Below, piece after piece: positions 9,487-19,796 of a DNA stretch of 64,000 nucleotides; the stretch's first letter is position 1; each line of letters opens with the position of its first letter. This DNA comes from Nitrosococcus wardiae (GTDB lineage: Bacteria > Pseudomonadota > Gammaproteobacteria > Nitrosococcales > Nitrosococcaceae): contig NZ_CP038033.1 of the NCBI RefSeq assembly GCF_004421105.1, positions 1,817,659 through 1,881,658 on the forward strand. Reading direction: 5' to 3'. The notes below the pieces were generated by a model. That model had not been told where the DNA came from and did not search any database. It worked only from the letters and a program-made list of their open reading frames with translations. The position numbers were made by a program, and so were the translations under genes.

Positions 9487-9900
9487 ATGTCATTGTTCAA
9501 AATCATTGATATTTCGGGTACTGCGATGAGTGCCCAAACCCTGCGACTGAATACTACCGCCAGCAATCTTGCCAACGCCGATAGTGTCAGCAGTAGCGTA
9601 AATCAGACTTATCGGGCCCGCCATCCGGTGTTCGCTACTGTGTTGAATGAATTTAATCAAGGGGCGGCTACCGGGGGAGTGCAAGTGCTGGGGGTCGTGG
9701 AGAGCAAGGCCCCGCTACGGCAGGAGTATGCTCCTGATCACCCCATGGCCAACGAGGCAGGATATATTTTTCATCCCAATGTGAATCCCATTGAGGAAAT
9801 GGCCAATATGATTTCGGCTTCACGCAGTTATCAGAATAGCGTGGAGGTTGCCAATACTTCCAAACAGTTACTGTTACGCACCCTGCAATTGGGTGAATAG
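9487..9900 (+). CDS. flgC: flagellar basal-body rod protein FlgC
   Basis: FlgC is the second proximal-rod subunit. The 137-residue product has the conserved N-terminal motif TTASNLANADS and a C-terminal segment NPIEEMANMISASRSYQNS that packs in the rod coiled-coil layer. It begins four bases after flgB ends, with GAGAG overlapping the flgB stop region, which indicates translational coupling. No unusual features were seen. Confidence 0.96.
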   Translation: MSLFKIIDISGTAMSAQTLRLNTTASNLANADSVSSSVNQTYRARHPVFATVLNEFNQGAATGGVQVLGVVESKAPLRQEYAPDHPMANEAGYIFHPNVNPIEEMANMISASRSYQNSVEVANTSKQLLLRTLQLGE

Positions 9901-9922
9901 CGGATAGGGAAAGCATTAAATA

Positions 9923-10603
9923 ATGGTTACTGCGACCCATTCCAACCTGGATATTTATAAAGAATTAGGACTGACCCGACCACCCGATAAAAAGCCTCAA
10001 AACACCGAATTGGGGTTAGAACAATTTCTGAAATTGATGACTACCCAGCTTAATCACCAGGACCCTTTTGAACCCATGGATAATAGCACTTTCCTTGGCC
10101 AGATGGCTCAGTTTGGGACGGTGAGTGGGATTCAAGATCTGCAAAACTCCTTTAAAGAACTCAGCGGTTCCATGCAGTCCAATCAAGCGCTGCAAGCTTC
10201 GGGTTTAGTTGGCCGCTCGGTATTAGTGCCTTCGGAGGTCGGTTCGCTGGAGGCAGAGGGCTCCTTGCGGGGAGCTGTCAAGTTGCCTTCAGAAGCAAGC
10301 AGCCTGCAATTGAAGATTTTTGATCAAGCTGGCCAGTTGGTCCGGTCTTTAGATCTAGGAGCAGGCCAAAGCGGAACCGTTCACTTTGCCTGGGATGGTT
10401 TCAAGGAGGATGGGACCTCAGCCCCGCCTGGGCTTTACCAATTCAAGGTGGAAGGGGTGGTCGATGGCAACACCCAAGCCTTGCCTTCATTTGCGGTAGC
10501 GCGGGTGGACAGCGTGGTTATCAAAGAAGGGGGCGAAGGATTGACTCTCAATCTGGTAGGACAGGGGTCGGTACCCTTTGGTCAAGTGGAGCAAATTTTA
10601 TAG
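9923..10603 (+). CDS. flgD: flagellar hook-assembly scaffold FlgD
   Basis: FlgD caps the growing hook and is discarded before filament assembly. The 226-residue protein has the N-terminal FlgD core with FLKLMTTQLNHQDPFEPMDN at about 35-54. It is followed by a C-terminal FlgD Ig-like/tudor region (DQAGQLVRSLDLGAGQSG and a later PPGLYQFKVEG). It lies 22 bp after flgC and 24 bp before flgE, consistent with one operon. Confidence 0.95.
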   Translation: MVTATHSNLDIYKELGLTRPPDKKPQNTELGLEQFLKLMTTQLNHQDPFEPMDNSTFLGQMAQFGTVSGIQDLQNSFKELSGSMQSNQALQASGLVGRSVLVPSEVGSLEAEGSLRGAVKLPSEASSLQLKIFDQAGQLVRSLDLGAGQSGTVHFAWDGFKEDGTSAPPGLYQFKVEGVVDGNTQALPSFAVARVDSVVIKEGGEGLTLNLVGQGSVPFGQVEQIL

Positions 10604-10627
10604 GGTCTTGGGTCGAGGAGAAATGTT

Positions 10628-11905
10628 ATGTCGTTTAATAATTCGCTTAGTGGTCTGAATGCTGCATCCTCTGATCTGGATGTGGTCTCAAATAATATTG
10701 CTAATGCCAACACCACAGGTTTTAAAAGGTCGCGGGCTGAATTTGCCGATATTTTTGCCGTCTCCTCTTTCGGCAGCCCGAAGACGGCAGTGGGCAGTGG
10801 TGTTTTGCTCAGCCGGGCGGCCCAGCAGTTTGATCAGGGAAATTTAGACTTCACACAAAATATGCTAGATCTGGCCATCAGTGGCCGGGGGGTTTTTGCT
10901 TTGTCTCCCAACTTGACCAGCAATGAATTGGTCTATTCTCGGGCAGGTGCCTTTAGTATCAATAAGGATGGCTATGTAGTTAATGGCGCGGGTCAATTTT
11001 TGCGCACTTTTCCTGTCAACCAGGAGGGCACTGTTACCGCATCGAGTTTGGAAAGTTCTCAGCCGGTGCGGCTTCCTACCTCGGCGGTAACCCCCCAAGC
11101 AACCAGCCAAATCAATATAGGGGCTAATCTGCCTGCGGATGCCGCTTCCCTGGACCCGGCTAATTTCGATCCTTTGGATGCCGATACTTTCACGGCTTCC
11201 ACATCAACGACGGTTTTCGATTCCCTTGGCAATAGCCATATTTCTACCTTGTATTTCATTAAGGACACCAATAGCCCCAACCAGTGGGCCGTTTATCACG
11301 CCTTGGATGGGGCCCTCGTCAATGTCAATGGAGGTACCGCCGGCACAGGTGGTATCCAGTATGGGGTCCTTAATTTCGATTCGGCAGGCAGCTTGACGGG
11401 GACAACGCCTAGCCCTTTGGTGACTGATCCTGTGGTTCTTGGCAATGGCGCCGATGATATGGCCTTGACGCTGAACTTTCCCTCTACCACCACCACCCAG
11501 GTGGCTTCGCCATTTAATGTCACAGCATTGGATCAAGATGGGTTTACGTCAGGCCGACTTACTGGGTTGGATATCAGTGAAACGGGGGTCATTCGGGCCA
11601 ATTTCAGCAATGGGCAAGATTTAGCCCTAGCAAAGGTGGCGTTGGCTCAATTCCCTAATGAACAAGGGCTGCGTCAGTTAGGGAATAATGCTTGGGAGAG
11701 CACCATTGACTCAGGAGCCGCCATAGCGGGTGAGGCGGGCAATGGCAGTTTTGGTTTAATCCAGGGAGGGGCCTTGGAGAGTTCCAACGTGGATCTCACT
11801 GCGGAATTGGTGCATCTGATTACCGCCCAGCGTAACTTCCAGGCAAATGCCAGGGCCATTGAGACGGTGAGTACCCTCACGGATACCATTCTTAATATTC
11901 GTTAA
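10628..11905 (+). CDS. flgE: flagellar hook protein FlgE
   Basis: FlgE polymerises into the hook. The 425-residue protein carries the rod/hook N-terminal motif (VVSNNIANANTTGFKRS, about residues 19-35), a central variable region rich in Ser/Thr/Asn, and the C-terminal FlgBC-type motif ending in ARAIETVSTLTDTILNIR. Length is in the usual range (about 400-430). GAGGAGAA precedes the ATG. The position after flgD and before flgF is standard. Confidence 0.96.
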   Translation: MSFNNSLSGLNAASSDLDVVSNNIANANTTGFKRSRAEFADIFAVSSFGSPKTAVGSGVLLSRAAQQFDQGNLDFTQNMLDLAISGRGVFALSPNLTSNELVYSRAGAFSINKDGYVVNGAGQFLRTFPVNQEGTVTASSLESSQPVRLPTSAVTPQATSQINIGANLPADAASLDPANFDPLDADTFTASTSTTVFDSLGNSHISTLYFIKDTNSPNQWAVYHALDGALVNVNGGTAGTGGIQYGVLNFDSAGSLTGTTPSPLVTDPVVLGNGADDMALTLNFPSTTTTQVASPFNVTALDQDGFTSGRLTGLDISETGVIRANFSNGQDLALAKVALAQFPNEQGLRQLGNNAWESTIDSGAAIAGEAGNGSFGLIQGGALESSNVDLTAELVHLITAQRNFQANARAIETVSTLTDTILNIR

Positions 11906-11930
11906 GCATGAGTAGAGAGAGTAAATCAGA

Positions 11931-12671
11931 ATGGATCGAATGCTTTATGTGGCAATGACAGGGGCCCAGCAGATGATGCAGGCCACTGCTGCTAATAATC
12001 ACAATTTAGCCAATCTCAATACTACAGGATTTCGGGCTGATTTATCCCAGTTCCGCAGTATGCCCGTGTTTGGTGCAGGTTACCCTACCCGAGTCTATGC
12101 CATGGCAGAACGCCCTGGAGTGGATTTCACCCCGGGGGTTCTCCAAAGTACCGATCGGGAACTAGATGTAGCGGTACAGGGAGAAGGCCTGATTGCCGTG
12201 CAGGGTTTCGATGGGAACGAGGCCTATTCTCGAGCAGGCAATCTTAAAATTTCCAGCAATGGGATTTTGACCACAGGAGCAGGCCAGCCGGTCCTTGGGG
12301 AAGGTGGACCGGTCGCTATTCCGCCGGCGGAAACCGTGGAAATCGGCACCGATGGTACCATCTCCATCCGTCCCTTGGGGCAAGAGGCCAATACCTTAGC
12401 CGTGTTGGACCGGATCAAGCTGGTGAATCCTCCCTTGGCCCAGTTAAAAAAAGGCGAAGATGGTTTGCTGCGGCTAGCGGATGGCACTGCCGCTCCGCCA
12501 GATGCTTCAGTATCTCTAGCTTCAGGGATGTTGGAGGCTAGCAATGTCAATGGAGTGGACGCTATGGTGGAAATGATTGCCCTAGCCCGCCAGTACGAAA
12601 TGCAGGTCAAGATGATGCAGGCGGCGGAGGAACTAGATGCCTCCTCTGCTCAAATGCTTCGAATGAGTTAA
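11931..12671 (+). CDS. flgF: flagellar basal-body rod protein FlgF
   Basis: FlgF is a distal/proximal rod junction subunit. The 246-residue sequence starts [20 protein letters not shown] and continues with [19 protein letters not shown], both characteristic of FlgF rather than FlgG. Its C-terminus ([20 protein letters not shown]) has the shared rod/hook helix. It is separated from flgE by 25 bp and from flgG by 37 bp. No defects are visible. Confidence 0.95.
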   Translation: MDRMLYVAMTGAQQMMQATAANNHNLANLNTTGFRADLSQFRSMPVFGAGYPTRVYAMAERPGVDFTPGVLQSTDRELDVAVQGEGLIAVQGFDGNEAYSRAGNLKISSNGILTTGAGQPVLGEGGPVAIPPAETVEIGTDGTISIRPLGQEANTLAVLDRIKLVNPPLAQLKKGEDGLLRLADGTAAPPDASVSLASGMLEASNVNGVDAMVEMIALARQYEMQVKMMQAAEELDASSAQMLRMS

Positions 12672-12708
12672 AAGACGGTTTAAATTTAAAATAAAGGGGG
12701 AATGGGCC

Positions 12709-13494
12709 ATGAATCAAGCTTTATGGATTGCCAAGACCGGCCTTGATGCGCAACAGACCCGCATGGCGGTTATTTCCAATAACCTTGCCAATGTCAATAC
12801 CACCGGTTTTAAGCGCGGCCGGGCTGTCTTCGAAGACTTGCTATACCAAACGGTACGCCAGCCGGGTGCCCAGTCTTCCCAGAATACCCAGTTACCTTCC
12901 GGGTTAATGCTAGGTACGGGAGTGCGGACTGTCGCCACTGAGAAACTCTTTTCTCAAGGGAGCATTGCTCAGACTGAAAATCCCCTTGATTTAGCTATTC
13001 AGGGGCGGGGTTTTTTTCAGATCCTCATGCCTGATGGCAGTTTAGCTTATACCCGTGACGGTACCTTCCAGGTGGACGCCAATGGCCAGTTGGTGACTTC
13101 CAGCGGCTATCCTGTAGAGCCGCGGATTACTATTCCTGAAGGTGCCCTCTCTGTGACCGTTGGCTCTGACGGTATCGTGTCGGTATTAGTGGCGGGGGAC
13201 ACCGCGCCTACCCAACTGGGAAATGTTCAATTGGCCGATTTTATTAATCCGGCAGGGTTACAGCCCATTGGCAATAACCTCTTCAAGGAAACCGCCTCTA
13301 GTGGTGTCGCCCAAACGGGAATTCCGGGGCTTACCGGCTTCGGGACTTTGGTCCAAGGCGCTTTAGAGGGCGCTAATGTGAATGTGGTGGAAGAGTTGGT
13401 CAATATGATTGAAACCCAGCGGGCCTATGAAATGAACTCTAAAGCAATTGCGGGCACGGATGAAATGCTCCAGTTTGCGACCCAGAGTCTTTAA
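12709..13494 (+). CDS. flgG: flagellar distal rod protein FlgG
   Basis: FlgG makes the distal rod that passes through the P and L rings. The 261-residue protein has the expected start [16 protein letters not shown], the motif [15 protein letters not shown] and a C-terminal [20 protein letters not shown]. Length matches the near-invariant family size (260-262). AAAGGGGGAAT precedes the ATG. The next gene, flgH, begins only after an unusually long gap of about 225 bp. Confidence 0.97.
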   Translation: MNQALWIAKTGLDAQQTRMAVISNNLANVNTTGFKRGRAVFEDLLYQTVRQPGAQSSQNTQLPSGLMLGTGVRTVATEKLFSQGSIAQTENPLDLAIQGRGFFQILMPDGSLAYTRDGTFQVDANGQLVTSSGYPVEPRITIPEGALSVTVGSDGIVSVLVAGDTAPTQLGNVQLADFINPAGLQPIGNNLFKETASSGVAQTGIPGLTGFGTLVQGALEGANVNVVEELVNMIETQRAYEMNSKAIAGTDEMLQFATQSL

Positions 13495-13719
13495 AAAACT
13501 ATGCAACTTAGGGGCGGCAAAATCGGTAATGCTTCAAGCATGGGCATCAATATCTCGGCAAAATTTTTGAGAAGAGCGCGGTCAGTTTTGCGTTTCTCAA
13601 CCGCTCCGACAAGGCAACAAGTAGCGTGCACTGCGGGCACGAACAAGAGTGTGCCGGCTGGCATAGAGGTCAGGAAAAGCAACCCCTCAAAACTTCCGCC
13701 GGCGTACTTAAAAAAAATC
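13495..13719. other. unusual 225-bp spacer between flgG and flgH
   Basis: Genes in this operon are otherwise 4-80 bp apart, but 225 bp separate the flgG stop from the most likely flgH start. The segment is open in the flgH frame (from 13501), yet its translation does not resemble a signal peptide or any FlgH region I know. It contains the inverted repeat ATGCTT-C-AAGCAT at about 13529-13541 and ends in an eight-A run just before the flgH ATG. No gene, transposase or terminator could be supported. It may be an insertion remnant. Confidence 0.4.
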
Positions 13720-14409
13720 ATGATCAGCATGGTGGGTATTGCTCTCATTGCCGGCTGTGCGGCCCAGGTGCCCAAACCGGATCCTCATTTTGCAGCAACC
13801 CTCCCTAGGACAACGCCACCGCCTCAGCATAATAACGGGGCGATTTATCACGCCGGGTATGAGCTCTCATTGTTTACCGATTACCGGGCGCGGCAGGCCG
13901 GTGATGTACTGACTATTGTGCTGGAAGAGCGGACTGATGCGGAGAAAGAGAGTGACACCGCCATCGACAAGGAAACCAGTTATTCTTTAACTAATCCCAC
14001 CTTGCTGGGTTCTGCCGTCCAATTCGATACCCCTAAATGGTTTCCTTTAGCCAGCAACAAGAACAATTCCCTGGAAATGGCCGCTGCGGTTGAAGGTGCC
14101 TTCTCCGGAAGTGGAGATAGCAGCCAGAATAACCGCCTCAATGGTCACATTACTGTTACTGTCGCTGAAGTGTTGCCAAACGGCAATCTTATCGTCCAAG
14201 GGGAGAAGGTCATCACTATCAACCAGGGCAACGAATATCTGCGAATCTCTGGTATTGTCAGTCCCCGGGATATCCAGCCGGATAATACGGTGTCTTCTTT
14301 AAGACTTGCGGATGTCCGTCTCGCCTATGTAGGCGATGGCGCAACCCAGGATGCCAATCGCATGGGTTGGCTCACCCGGCTTTTCTTTAGCAAATTTATG
14401 CCTTTTTAA
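13720..14409 (+). CDS. flgH: flagellar L-ring lipoprotein FlgH
   Basis: FlgH forms the outer-membrane L ring. From the ATG at 13720 it is 229 residues, a normal length. It has a short lipoprotein signal whose lipobox LIAGC puts the lipidated cysteine at residue 13, followed by the conserved [18 protein letters not shown] block and the [17 protein letters not shown] block. The frame is open upstream to 13501, so a longer signal peptide with a non-ATG start (for example GTG 13651) is possible; no clear Shine-Dalgarno sequence supports either start. It is followed at once by flgI. Confidence 0.88.
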   Translation: MISMVGIALIAGCAAQVPKPDPHFAATLPRTTPPPQHNNGAIYHAGYELSLFTDYRARQAGDVLTIVLEERTDAEKESDTAIDKETSYSLTNPTLLGSAVQFDTPKWFPLASNKNNSLEMAAAVEGAFSGSGDSSQNNRLNGHITVTVAEVLPNGNLIVQGEKVITINQGNEYLRISGIVSPRDIQPDNTVSSLRLADVRLAYVGDGATQDANRMGWLTRLFFSKFMPF

Positions 14410-14466
14410 GTGAGTTCACCTGGCCAACTATTCCCAACTAAAATCAGAAGCCCGCGGAGTTTTGCG

Positions 14467-15570
14467 GTGAAAATAATTCAGATTCTGTTCCTAGTGATCT
14501 TACTCTGGCTAGGCCAAGCGGCCCAAGCTGAGCGGGTAAAGGATCTGGCCGCCATCGCCGGGGTTCGTAGCAACCAACTGGTGGGTTACGGCCTGGTGGT
14601 GGGATTGGATGGCACAGGAGACCAAGTGACGCAGGTACCCTATACTACTCAAAGCCTCAGGAATATGTTGCGGGAGTTTGGGATCAATTTGCCCCCCGGT
14701 GTTAATCCCCAGCCAAAAAATGTAGCGGCAGTCTCCGTCCATGCCCAATTGCCTCCCTTTGCCAAACCTGGTCAGCAGATTGATATTACCGTCGCTTCAC
14801 TGGGTAACGCCAGGAGCCTGCGTGGCGGGAGCCTGTTATTGACTCCCCTCAAGGGCGCCGATGGCAGCGTCTATGCTATGGCCCAGGGCAATCTGGTGGT
14901 GGGGGGATTTGGTATCGAAGGAAATGATGGTTCCCGGGTGACTGTCAATGTACCCAGCACCGGACGTATCCCCAACGGAGCTACGGTGGAACGGCATGTG
15001 GCTAATCCCTTTAAGGAGGGTGACCACATTGTCCTTAATCTCCATACCTCGGATTTCACGACGGCTAACCGGGTTGCCGTGACTATCAACCAGGCGATCG
15101 GTGCCGGCACCGCTCGTCCCTTAGACGGGACGTCGATCCAGGTTAACGCACCTCCTGATCCGGCGCAGCGGGTCAGCTTTGTCTCCTTGTTGGAGAACTT
15201 AGAGGTCGAACCCGGTGAGGCCGCGGCGAAGGTGGTTATCAATTCTCGCACCGGGACTGTGGTGATCGGCCAGCATGTGCGGGTGCAACCTGTGGCCGTC
15301 TCTCACGGCAGCCTGACGGTGACCATCACGGCTAATCCGGCAATTAGCCAACCGCCTCCCTTGTCTGGTGGACAGACGGCGGTGGTGCCGCGCACGGACA
15401 TAGAGGTAAAGGAAGAAGGTAGCCGGATGTTTTTATTTGCCCCTGGAGTGTCACTGGGTGATATTGTGCGGGCGGTGAACCAGGTGGGAGCAGCGCCAGG
15501 AGATTTAATGGCGATTCTCGAAGCCCTCAAGCAGGCCGACGCCCTGCGAGCAGAATTAGTCATTCTTTGA
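14467..15570 (+). CDS. flgI: flagellar P-ring protein FlgI
   Basis: FlgI builds the periplasmic P ring around the rod. From GTG 14467 the product is 367 residues, close to E. coli FlgI (365). It begins with a Sec signal peptide of about 21 residues ending AQA, before the mature start [20 protein letters not shown]. The GTG has CGGAG upstream. A GTG at 14410, directly after the flgH stop, would add 19 residues in front of the signal peptide and is less likely. The conserved [13 protein letters not shown] segment is intact. Confidence 0.94.
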   Translation: MKIIQILFLVILLWLGQAAQAERVKDLAAIAGVRSNQLVGYGLVVGLDGTGDQVTQVPYTTQSLRNMLREFGINLPPGVNPQPKNVAAVSVHAQLPPFAKPGQQIDITVASLGNARSLRGGSLLLTPLKGADGSVYAMAQGNLVVGGFGIEGNDGSRVTVNVPSTGRIPNGATVERHVANPFKEGDHIVLNLHTSDFTTANRVAVTINQAIGAGTARPLDGTSIQVNAPPDPAQRVSFVSLLENLEVEPGEAAAKVVINSRTGTVVIGQHVRVQPVAVSHGSLTVTITANPAISQPPPLSGGQTAVVPRTDIEVKEEGSRMFLFAPGVSLGDIVRAVNQVGAAPGDLMAILEALKQADALRAELVIL

Positions 15571-15648
15571 ACGCGCCTTATGACCGGTTGATTTCTTTGT
15601 GCTCTTAGTGTCTTTATGGTGATCTTATGAATTATCCAGGCTAAGCCC

Positions 15649-16545
15649 ATGGCTCCATCAACCACTCCACTTTACACCATTGCTGACAGCTTTGATGAGC
15701 TTCGCCAGACCGCACGGCAAGCACCGAAAGATCCCGAGACATTGCGCCAAATCGGAGCCCAATTTGAATCTCTCTTTGTCCAGCTAGTGCTAAAAAATAT
15801 GCGGGAAGCCAGCCAGGGGGAAGGACTCTTGAGTAGCCAACAGGTTCAATTTTATCAAGGACTTTTTGATCAGCAGATTTCCCTTGAACTGGCCCGTAAG
15901 GGGGGATTGGGTTTAGCGGATATGATTGTTTCCCAGCTGGGAAACAAAATCCCAGGGAAAGAATCCCTGTCTTCAGTCCAGAAGACCGCCATTGCCCGCA
16001 CTCCAATAGAGAGAGTCACGGTCACTGAAAAGACAGCACCCGTCTTGGCAACGCCGGCCGAATTTGCCCAAACCCTTTGGCCCTATGCCCAGGAGGCGGC
16101 GCACGCTCTTCAGGTCGATCCTCGGGTGCTGCTTGCTCAAGCCGCTCTAGAAACAGGATGGGGGCGGCAGATCCTCCGTACTGAGGCCCAGGAGAGTAGC
16201 TACAATCTGTTTAATATCAAGGCGGACGGTCAGTGGCAGGGCCCAGTGACTCAGATAGGTACTATCGAATACCGGGAGGGGATTGCCGTGCGTGAGCAAG
16301 CCCGTTTCCGGGTCTATACATCCTTTCGGGAGAGTTTTGAGGATTACGTCACATTTTTGCAGCAGCAGCCCCGCTATCATCATGCCTTAAGCCATACTCG
16401 CAGTCCTGAGAGCTTTATCCGAGCCTTAGCTGAGGCTGGCTACGCGACGGATCCTGCCTATGCAGATAAAGTATTAGGGGTTTTAAGGAGCGAGACGTTA
16501 GGACAGGCTTTAAGGGAGGCAAGAATGACGCTTAAGGAAATTTAA
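15649..16545 (+). CDS. flgJ: FlgJ, rod-binding protein with peptidoglycan hydrolase domain
   Basis: FlgJ caps the rod and opens the peptidoglycan layer for it. The 298-residue protein has both halves found in gamma- and betaproteobacteria. The N-terminal rod-binding domain (about 20-95) includes FESLFVQLVLKNMREAS. The C-terminal glucosaminidase-type domain (about 140-290) includes LLAQAALETGWG, whose Glu is the expected catalytic acid, and SYNLFNIKA. It lies between flgI and flgK as usual, 78 bp after flgI. Confidence 0.95.
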   Translation: MAPSTTPLYTIADSFDELRQTARQAPKDPETLRQIGAQFESLFVQLVLKNMREASQGEGLLSSQQVQFYQGLFDQQISLELARKGGLGLADMIVSQLGNKIPGKESLSSVQKTAIARTPIERVTVTEKTAPVLATPAEFAQTLWPYAQEAAHALQVDPRVLLAQAALETGWGRQILRTEAQESSYNLFNIKADGQWQGPVTQIGTIEYREGIAVREQARFRVYTSFRESFEDYVTFLQQQPRYHHALSHTRSPESFIRALAEAGYATDPAYADKVLGVLRSETLGQALREARMTLKEI

Positions 16546-16579
16546 TTCCGGCTAGGTTGCAGACAAGGCAAAATTCACC

Positions 16580-18523
16580 ATGGCAACAGGCGACCCACTG
16601 AGTATCGGCCTTTCTGGGCTCTTAGCCATGCAGCGGTCCTTGGCGACCACCAGTCATAATGTTGCGAATGTTAATACCCCCGGTTTTTCTCGGCAGCGCA
16701 CGGAACTAGCCACTCAACTGCTTGAATTTTCAGGGAATGGGTTTATTGGTACCGGAGTTAGTGTCACCACCGTGCATCGTGCCTATGACGCCTTCTTGAC
16801 CGAGCAGGTACAAGGGTATACTTCTGAGCACGCCCAATTCGAAACCTTTCATGATCTGACAGCTCAGCTTGACCATCTTTTTGCGGACTCTGAGGCCGGC
16901 TTATCCCCCACCTTGCAGCAATTTTTTAATTCGGTGCAAGAGGTGGCCGATGCTCCCTCTGCACCGGCAGCTCGGCAGGCATTGCTTACCGAAGGGGAAG
17001 TATTGGCTGCCCGCTTCCATTTTCTCGATGGTCGCCTGCGTGATCTCCATGATTCAGTGAATACTCAACTTCGGGATACAGTGGCGGAAGTCAATACTCT
17101 TGCTTCCTCTATTGCCAAGCTCAATCAGCGTCTCTCTGAATTCCAGGGGCAAAATAGCAGCCAGCCAGCCAATGATTTACTGGATCAGCGGGACCAGCTC
17201 ATTGGGGAGCTTGCTCAGAAAGTGGCCGTGACGGTATTTCCCCAAGAAGATGGAATGCTCAATGTTTTTGTTGGCAATGGCCAGTCCCTAGTCGTGGGTG
17301 ACCACAACAGTAAGCTAGCGACTCTTCGCGATCCCTACGATAGCTCCCGCTTAGACATTGGTTATAGCGTGGGCAGTGATACTTTGGCAGTCTCCGACCA
17401 AATGGCGGGGGGTGAATTAGGCGCTTTACTTTCTTTCCGGGCTCAAGTACTGGAACCGTCCCGCAATAACTTGGGCCAATTGGCGCTTGGAATTACTCAA
17501 ACCTTTAATGCTCAGCACCACTTAGGAATGGATCTCAAAGGAGAGCTGGGGCACGATTTTTTTTCCCCTATCGATTCCAGTGCTCCGGTTTCTTTGCCTC
17601 GGACGGATAATACCGGCGATGGCATGGTGGAGATCACTGTTAGCAATGTTAGCGAGCTCACTGACAGTGATTATCGGTTGGAGCGCAATGGTGCAAGCTA
17701 CACGCTCACCCGCTTGTCAGATAACCAGGTTTACTCTTTGACTAATTTTCCTGGCGGTACGGCAACCATCGATGGGCTAACTTTAGATTTAACCGCTGGT
17801 TCCATGGATTCGGGAGATAGCTATCTTATCCAACCTACCCGGGAAGCCGCCCAAAATTTCGGGGTGATGCTCACCGATACTAGCCGTATTGCCGCCGCCG
17901 CACCGATCCGTACCGAAGCAAATCTTGGCAATAAGGGGACAGGGCAAATCTCAGCGGCTTCGGTAACCAACACCAACGGCCTTCCTTTGCCTACTAATGG
18001 GCAGATTACCCTAAACTATGATGCGGCAGCAAAACAATTCAATGTGAATGGGGGGCCGGGTGGCGTGTTGGGTTATGATCCCGCGACTGAGGGTGACGGC
18101 AAGGAATTCACCTTTTCTATCTTAGGGGGGATCACCTTCACTATTTCGGGCACCCCTGCCGATGGAGACAATTTTGTTGTTCATAATAATACTGGGGGCG
18201 TGAGCGATAACCGTAATGCCCTCGTACTCTCCGGGCTGCAAACTCAAAGTCTTCTCCAAAATGAGACAGCAACTTACCAGGAACAGTATAGTCGTTTGGT
18301 CGTGGATGTTGGTGTCCGCACTCGTCAAGCGGAAGTGAACCGGGATACCAGTGGAGCTTTGTTAGATCAGGCAGTTGAAGTCCGGGAAGGCGTGTCGGGA
18401 GTGAACTTGGAGGAGGAGGCGGCTAACTTACTCCGTTTTCAGCAGGCTTTTCAAGCCGCCGCCCGGGTGATCTCGGTTGCCGATACTATGTTTCAGTCTT
18501 TGTTAGGTGCAGTAGGTAGATAA
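16580..18523 (+). CDS. flgK: flagellar hook-associated protein 1 FlgK
   Basis: FlgK is the first hook-filament junction protein. The 647-residue sequence starts with the rod/hook-type motif SHNVANVNTPGFSRQR and ends with NLEEEAANLLRFQQAFQAAA, the conserved junction-forming helix. The middle (about 300-540) is a variable surface region. At 647 residues it is longer than the Salmonella protein (553) but usual for pseudomonad-like FlgK. It contains an eight-T run at 17557-17564. flgL follows after only three bases. Confidence 0.95.
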   Translation: MATGDPLSIGLSGLLAMQRSLATTSHNVANVNTPGFSRQRTELATQLLEFSGNGFIGTGVSVTTVHRAYDAFLTEQVQGYTSEHAQFETFHDLTAQLDHLFADSEAGLSPTLQQFFNSVQEVADAPSAPAARQALLTEGEVLAARFHFLDGRLRDLHDSVNTQLRDTVAEVNTLASSIAKLNQRLSEFQGQNSSQPANDLLDQRDQLIGELAQKVAVTVFPQEDGMLNVFVGNGQSLVVGDHNSKLATLRDPYDSSRLDIGYSVGSDTLAVSDQMAGGELGALLSFRAQVLEPSRNNLGQLALGITQTFNAQHHLGMDLKGELGHDFFSPIDSSAPVSLPRTDNTGDGMVEITVSNVSELTDSDYRLERNGASYTLTRLSDNQVYSLTNFPGGTATIDGLTLDLTAGSMDSGDSYLIQPTREAAQNFGVMLTDTSRIAAAAPIRTEANLGNKGTGQISAASVTNTNGLPLPTNGQITLNYDAAAKQFNVNGGPGGVLGYDPATEGDGKEFTFSILGGITFTISGTPADGDNFVVHNNTGGVSDNRNALVLSGLQTQSLLQNETATYQEQYSRLVVDVGVRTRQAEVNRDTSGALLDQAVEVREGVSGVNLEEEAANLLRFQQAFQAAARVISVADTMFQSLLGAVGR

Positions 18524-18526
18524 TCC

Positions 18527-19729
18527 ATGCGTATCTCCACTTCTTTATTCCAACAACAAAGCATTGATGGGATATTGGATCAGCAGGCCCAGGTCAGCAA
18601 AATTCAACAGCAATTAGTCACTGGCCGGCGTATTCTTACTCCGGCCGATGATCCTGCCGCTGCCGCTCGCCTGCTAGATGTTCGTGAAACTTTAGAGCAG
18701 CTCTCCCAATTCCAAAGAAACGCCGATGGGGCGACGGCTCGTCTGTCCCAAGAGGAAACAGCCTTGGCAGGGGTGGGGGATTTACTGCAGCGGGTGCGGG
18801 AGCTGGCGGTACAGGCGAATAATGGTTCTCAAAATAATGAGAATCGAATCATGATGGCCAAGGAAGTTCGGCAGCGTCTTGAGGAACTTCAGGGGCTTGC
18901 CAATTCTCAAGATGCCAGCGGTGAGTATCTTTTTGCCGGTTTTAAAGGTCGCACCCAACCCTTTACCCGGGAAGGAGGAGATTTTGCCTACCAGGGCGAT
19001 CAGGGTCAGCGCCTAATACAAATCAGTCCTTCAGTGCAGATGGCGGACAGTGATCCGGGCTCTGAGGTATTTCTGGCCATCCGCGAGGGGAATGGCACTT
19101 TTGTTACTGAGACGGACCCTTCGAATAGTGGCTCGGGGGTGATAGGTCCTGGTTCGGTCAGTGGGATTTTTGTTCCTGACGATTACACTTTGCGCTTTTC
19201 TCAGCCACAGCCTAGTGACCCCCTTACTTTTGAAGTCCTAGACTCACAAAATAACGTTGTGACCAATGGCAATTTTGTCAGTGGGGAAGCAATTGCGTTT
19301 GGGGGTGCCCAAGTGAGCGTAACCGGCACACCTGGAGATGGAGATCGTTTTACTATCCGTTCCAGCGCCCATCAGGATATGTTCACTACTATCCAACGTT
19401 TTATTGATGCTTTGGAGCAGCCAGTGAGCGACACGGCCAGCCAGGCCCGTTTCAATAATGATATGAATAGAACCCTCACTGATTTGGATCAAGCGCTGGG
19501 GAAGGTTTCAGAGATCCGGGCAGGGGTCGGAGCTCGTCTTAATGCCATCGATAGCGAGCGCCAAATGAACGAAGACCTTAGTCTGCAAATGGCTGAGCTG
19601 CAATCCTCTCTTAACGATCTCGATTTTGCCGAGGCCATTGGCCATCTCAATCAGCAACTAACGGCCCTTGAAGCCGCTCAGCGAACCTATACCCGGTTGC
19701 AGGGCTTATCCCTATTTAATTTCCTCTAA
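18527..19729 (+). CDS. flgL: flagellar hook-associated protein 3 FlgL
   Basis: FlgL is the second junction protein between hook and filament. The 400-residue product has a flagellin-like N-terminus (MRISTSLFQQQSIDGILDQQ and VTGRRILTPADDPAAAARLL) and a C-terminal coiled coil ending in AQRTYTRLQGLSLFNFL. A domain of about 80 residues in the middle (around 205-285, DDYTLRFSQPQ to DGDRFTIRSS) resembles the inserted domain seen in many long FlgL proteins. Three bases separate it from flgK. Confidence 0.94.
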   Translation: MRISTSLFQQQSIDGILDQQAQVSKIQQQLVTGRRILTPADDPAAAARLLDVRETLEQLSQFQRNADGATARLSQEETALAGVGDLLQRVRELAVQANNGSQNNENRIMMAKEVRQRLEELQGLANSQDASGEYLFAGFKGRTQPFTREGGDFAYQGDQGQRLIQISPSVQMADSDPGSEVFLAIREGNGTFVTETDPSNSGSGVIGPGSVSGIFVPDDYTLRFSQPQPSDPLTFEVLDSQNNVVTNGNFVSGEAIAFGGAQVSVTGTPGDGDRFTIRSSAHQDMFTTIQRFIDALEQPVSDTASQARFNNDMNRTLTDLDQALGKVSEIRAGVGARLNAIDSERQMNEDLSLQMAELQSSLNDLDFAEAIGHLNQQLTALEAAQRTYTRLQGLSLFNFL

Positions 19730-19769
19730 GCGCTCTAATTGGGGCGGCAAACTCTTGCCGACTCTAGCC

Positions 19770-19796
19770 TAAAGTTTCCTCCTATTTTGCCGATCC
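19770..19796 (+). promoter_or_regulatory. sigma-28 (FliA) promoter of fliC
   Basis: TAAAGTTT at 19770-19777 and GCCGATCC at 19789-19796, spaced by 11 bp, match the sigma-28 consensus (TAAAGTTT-N11-GCCGATAA) except for the last two bases. It lies about 95 bp upstream of the fliC start, so the transcript has a fairly long leader. fliA itself is not in this window. Confidence 0.9.

Noticed and set aside
13491-13775. 94-codon minus-strand frame across the flgG-flgH spacer, considered as a transposase remnant
   Set aside because: No transposase motif could be recognised and no terminal repeats or target duplication were found; kept only as an unexplained spacer.
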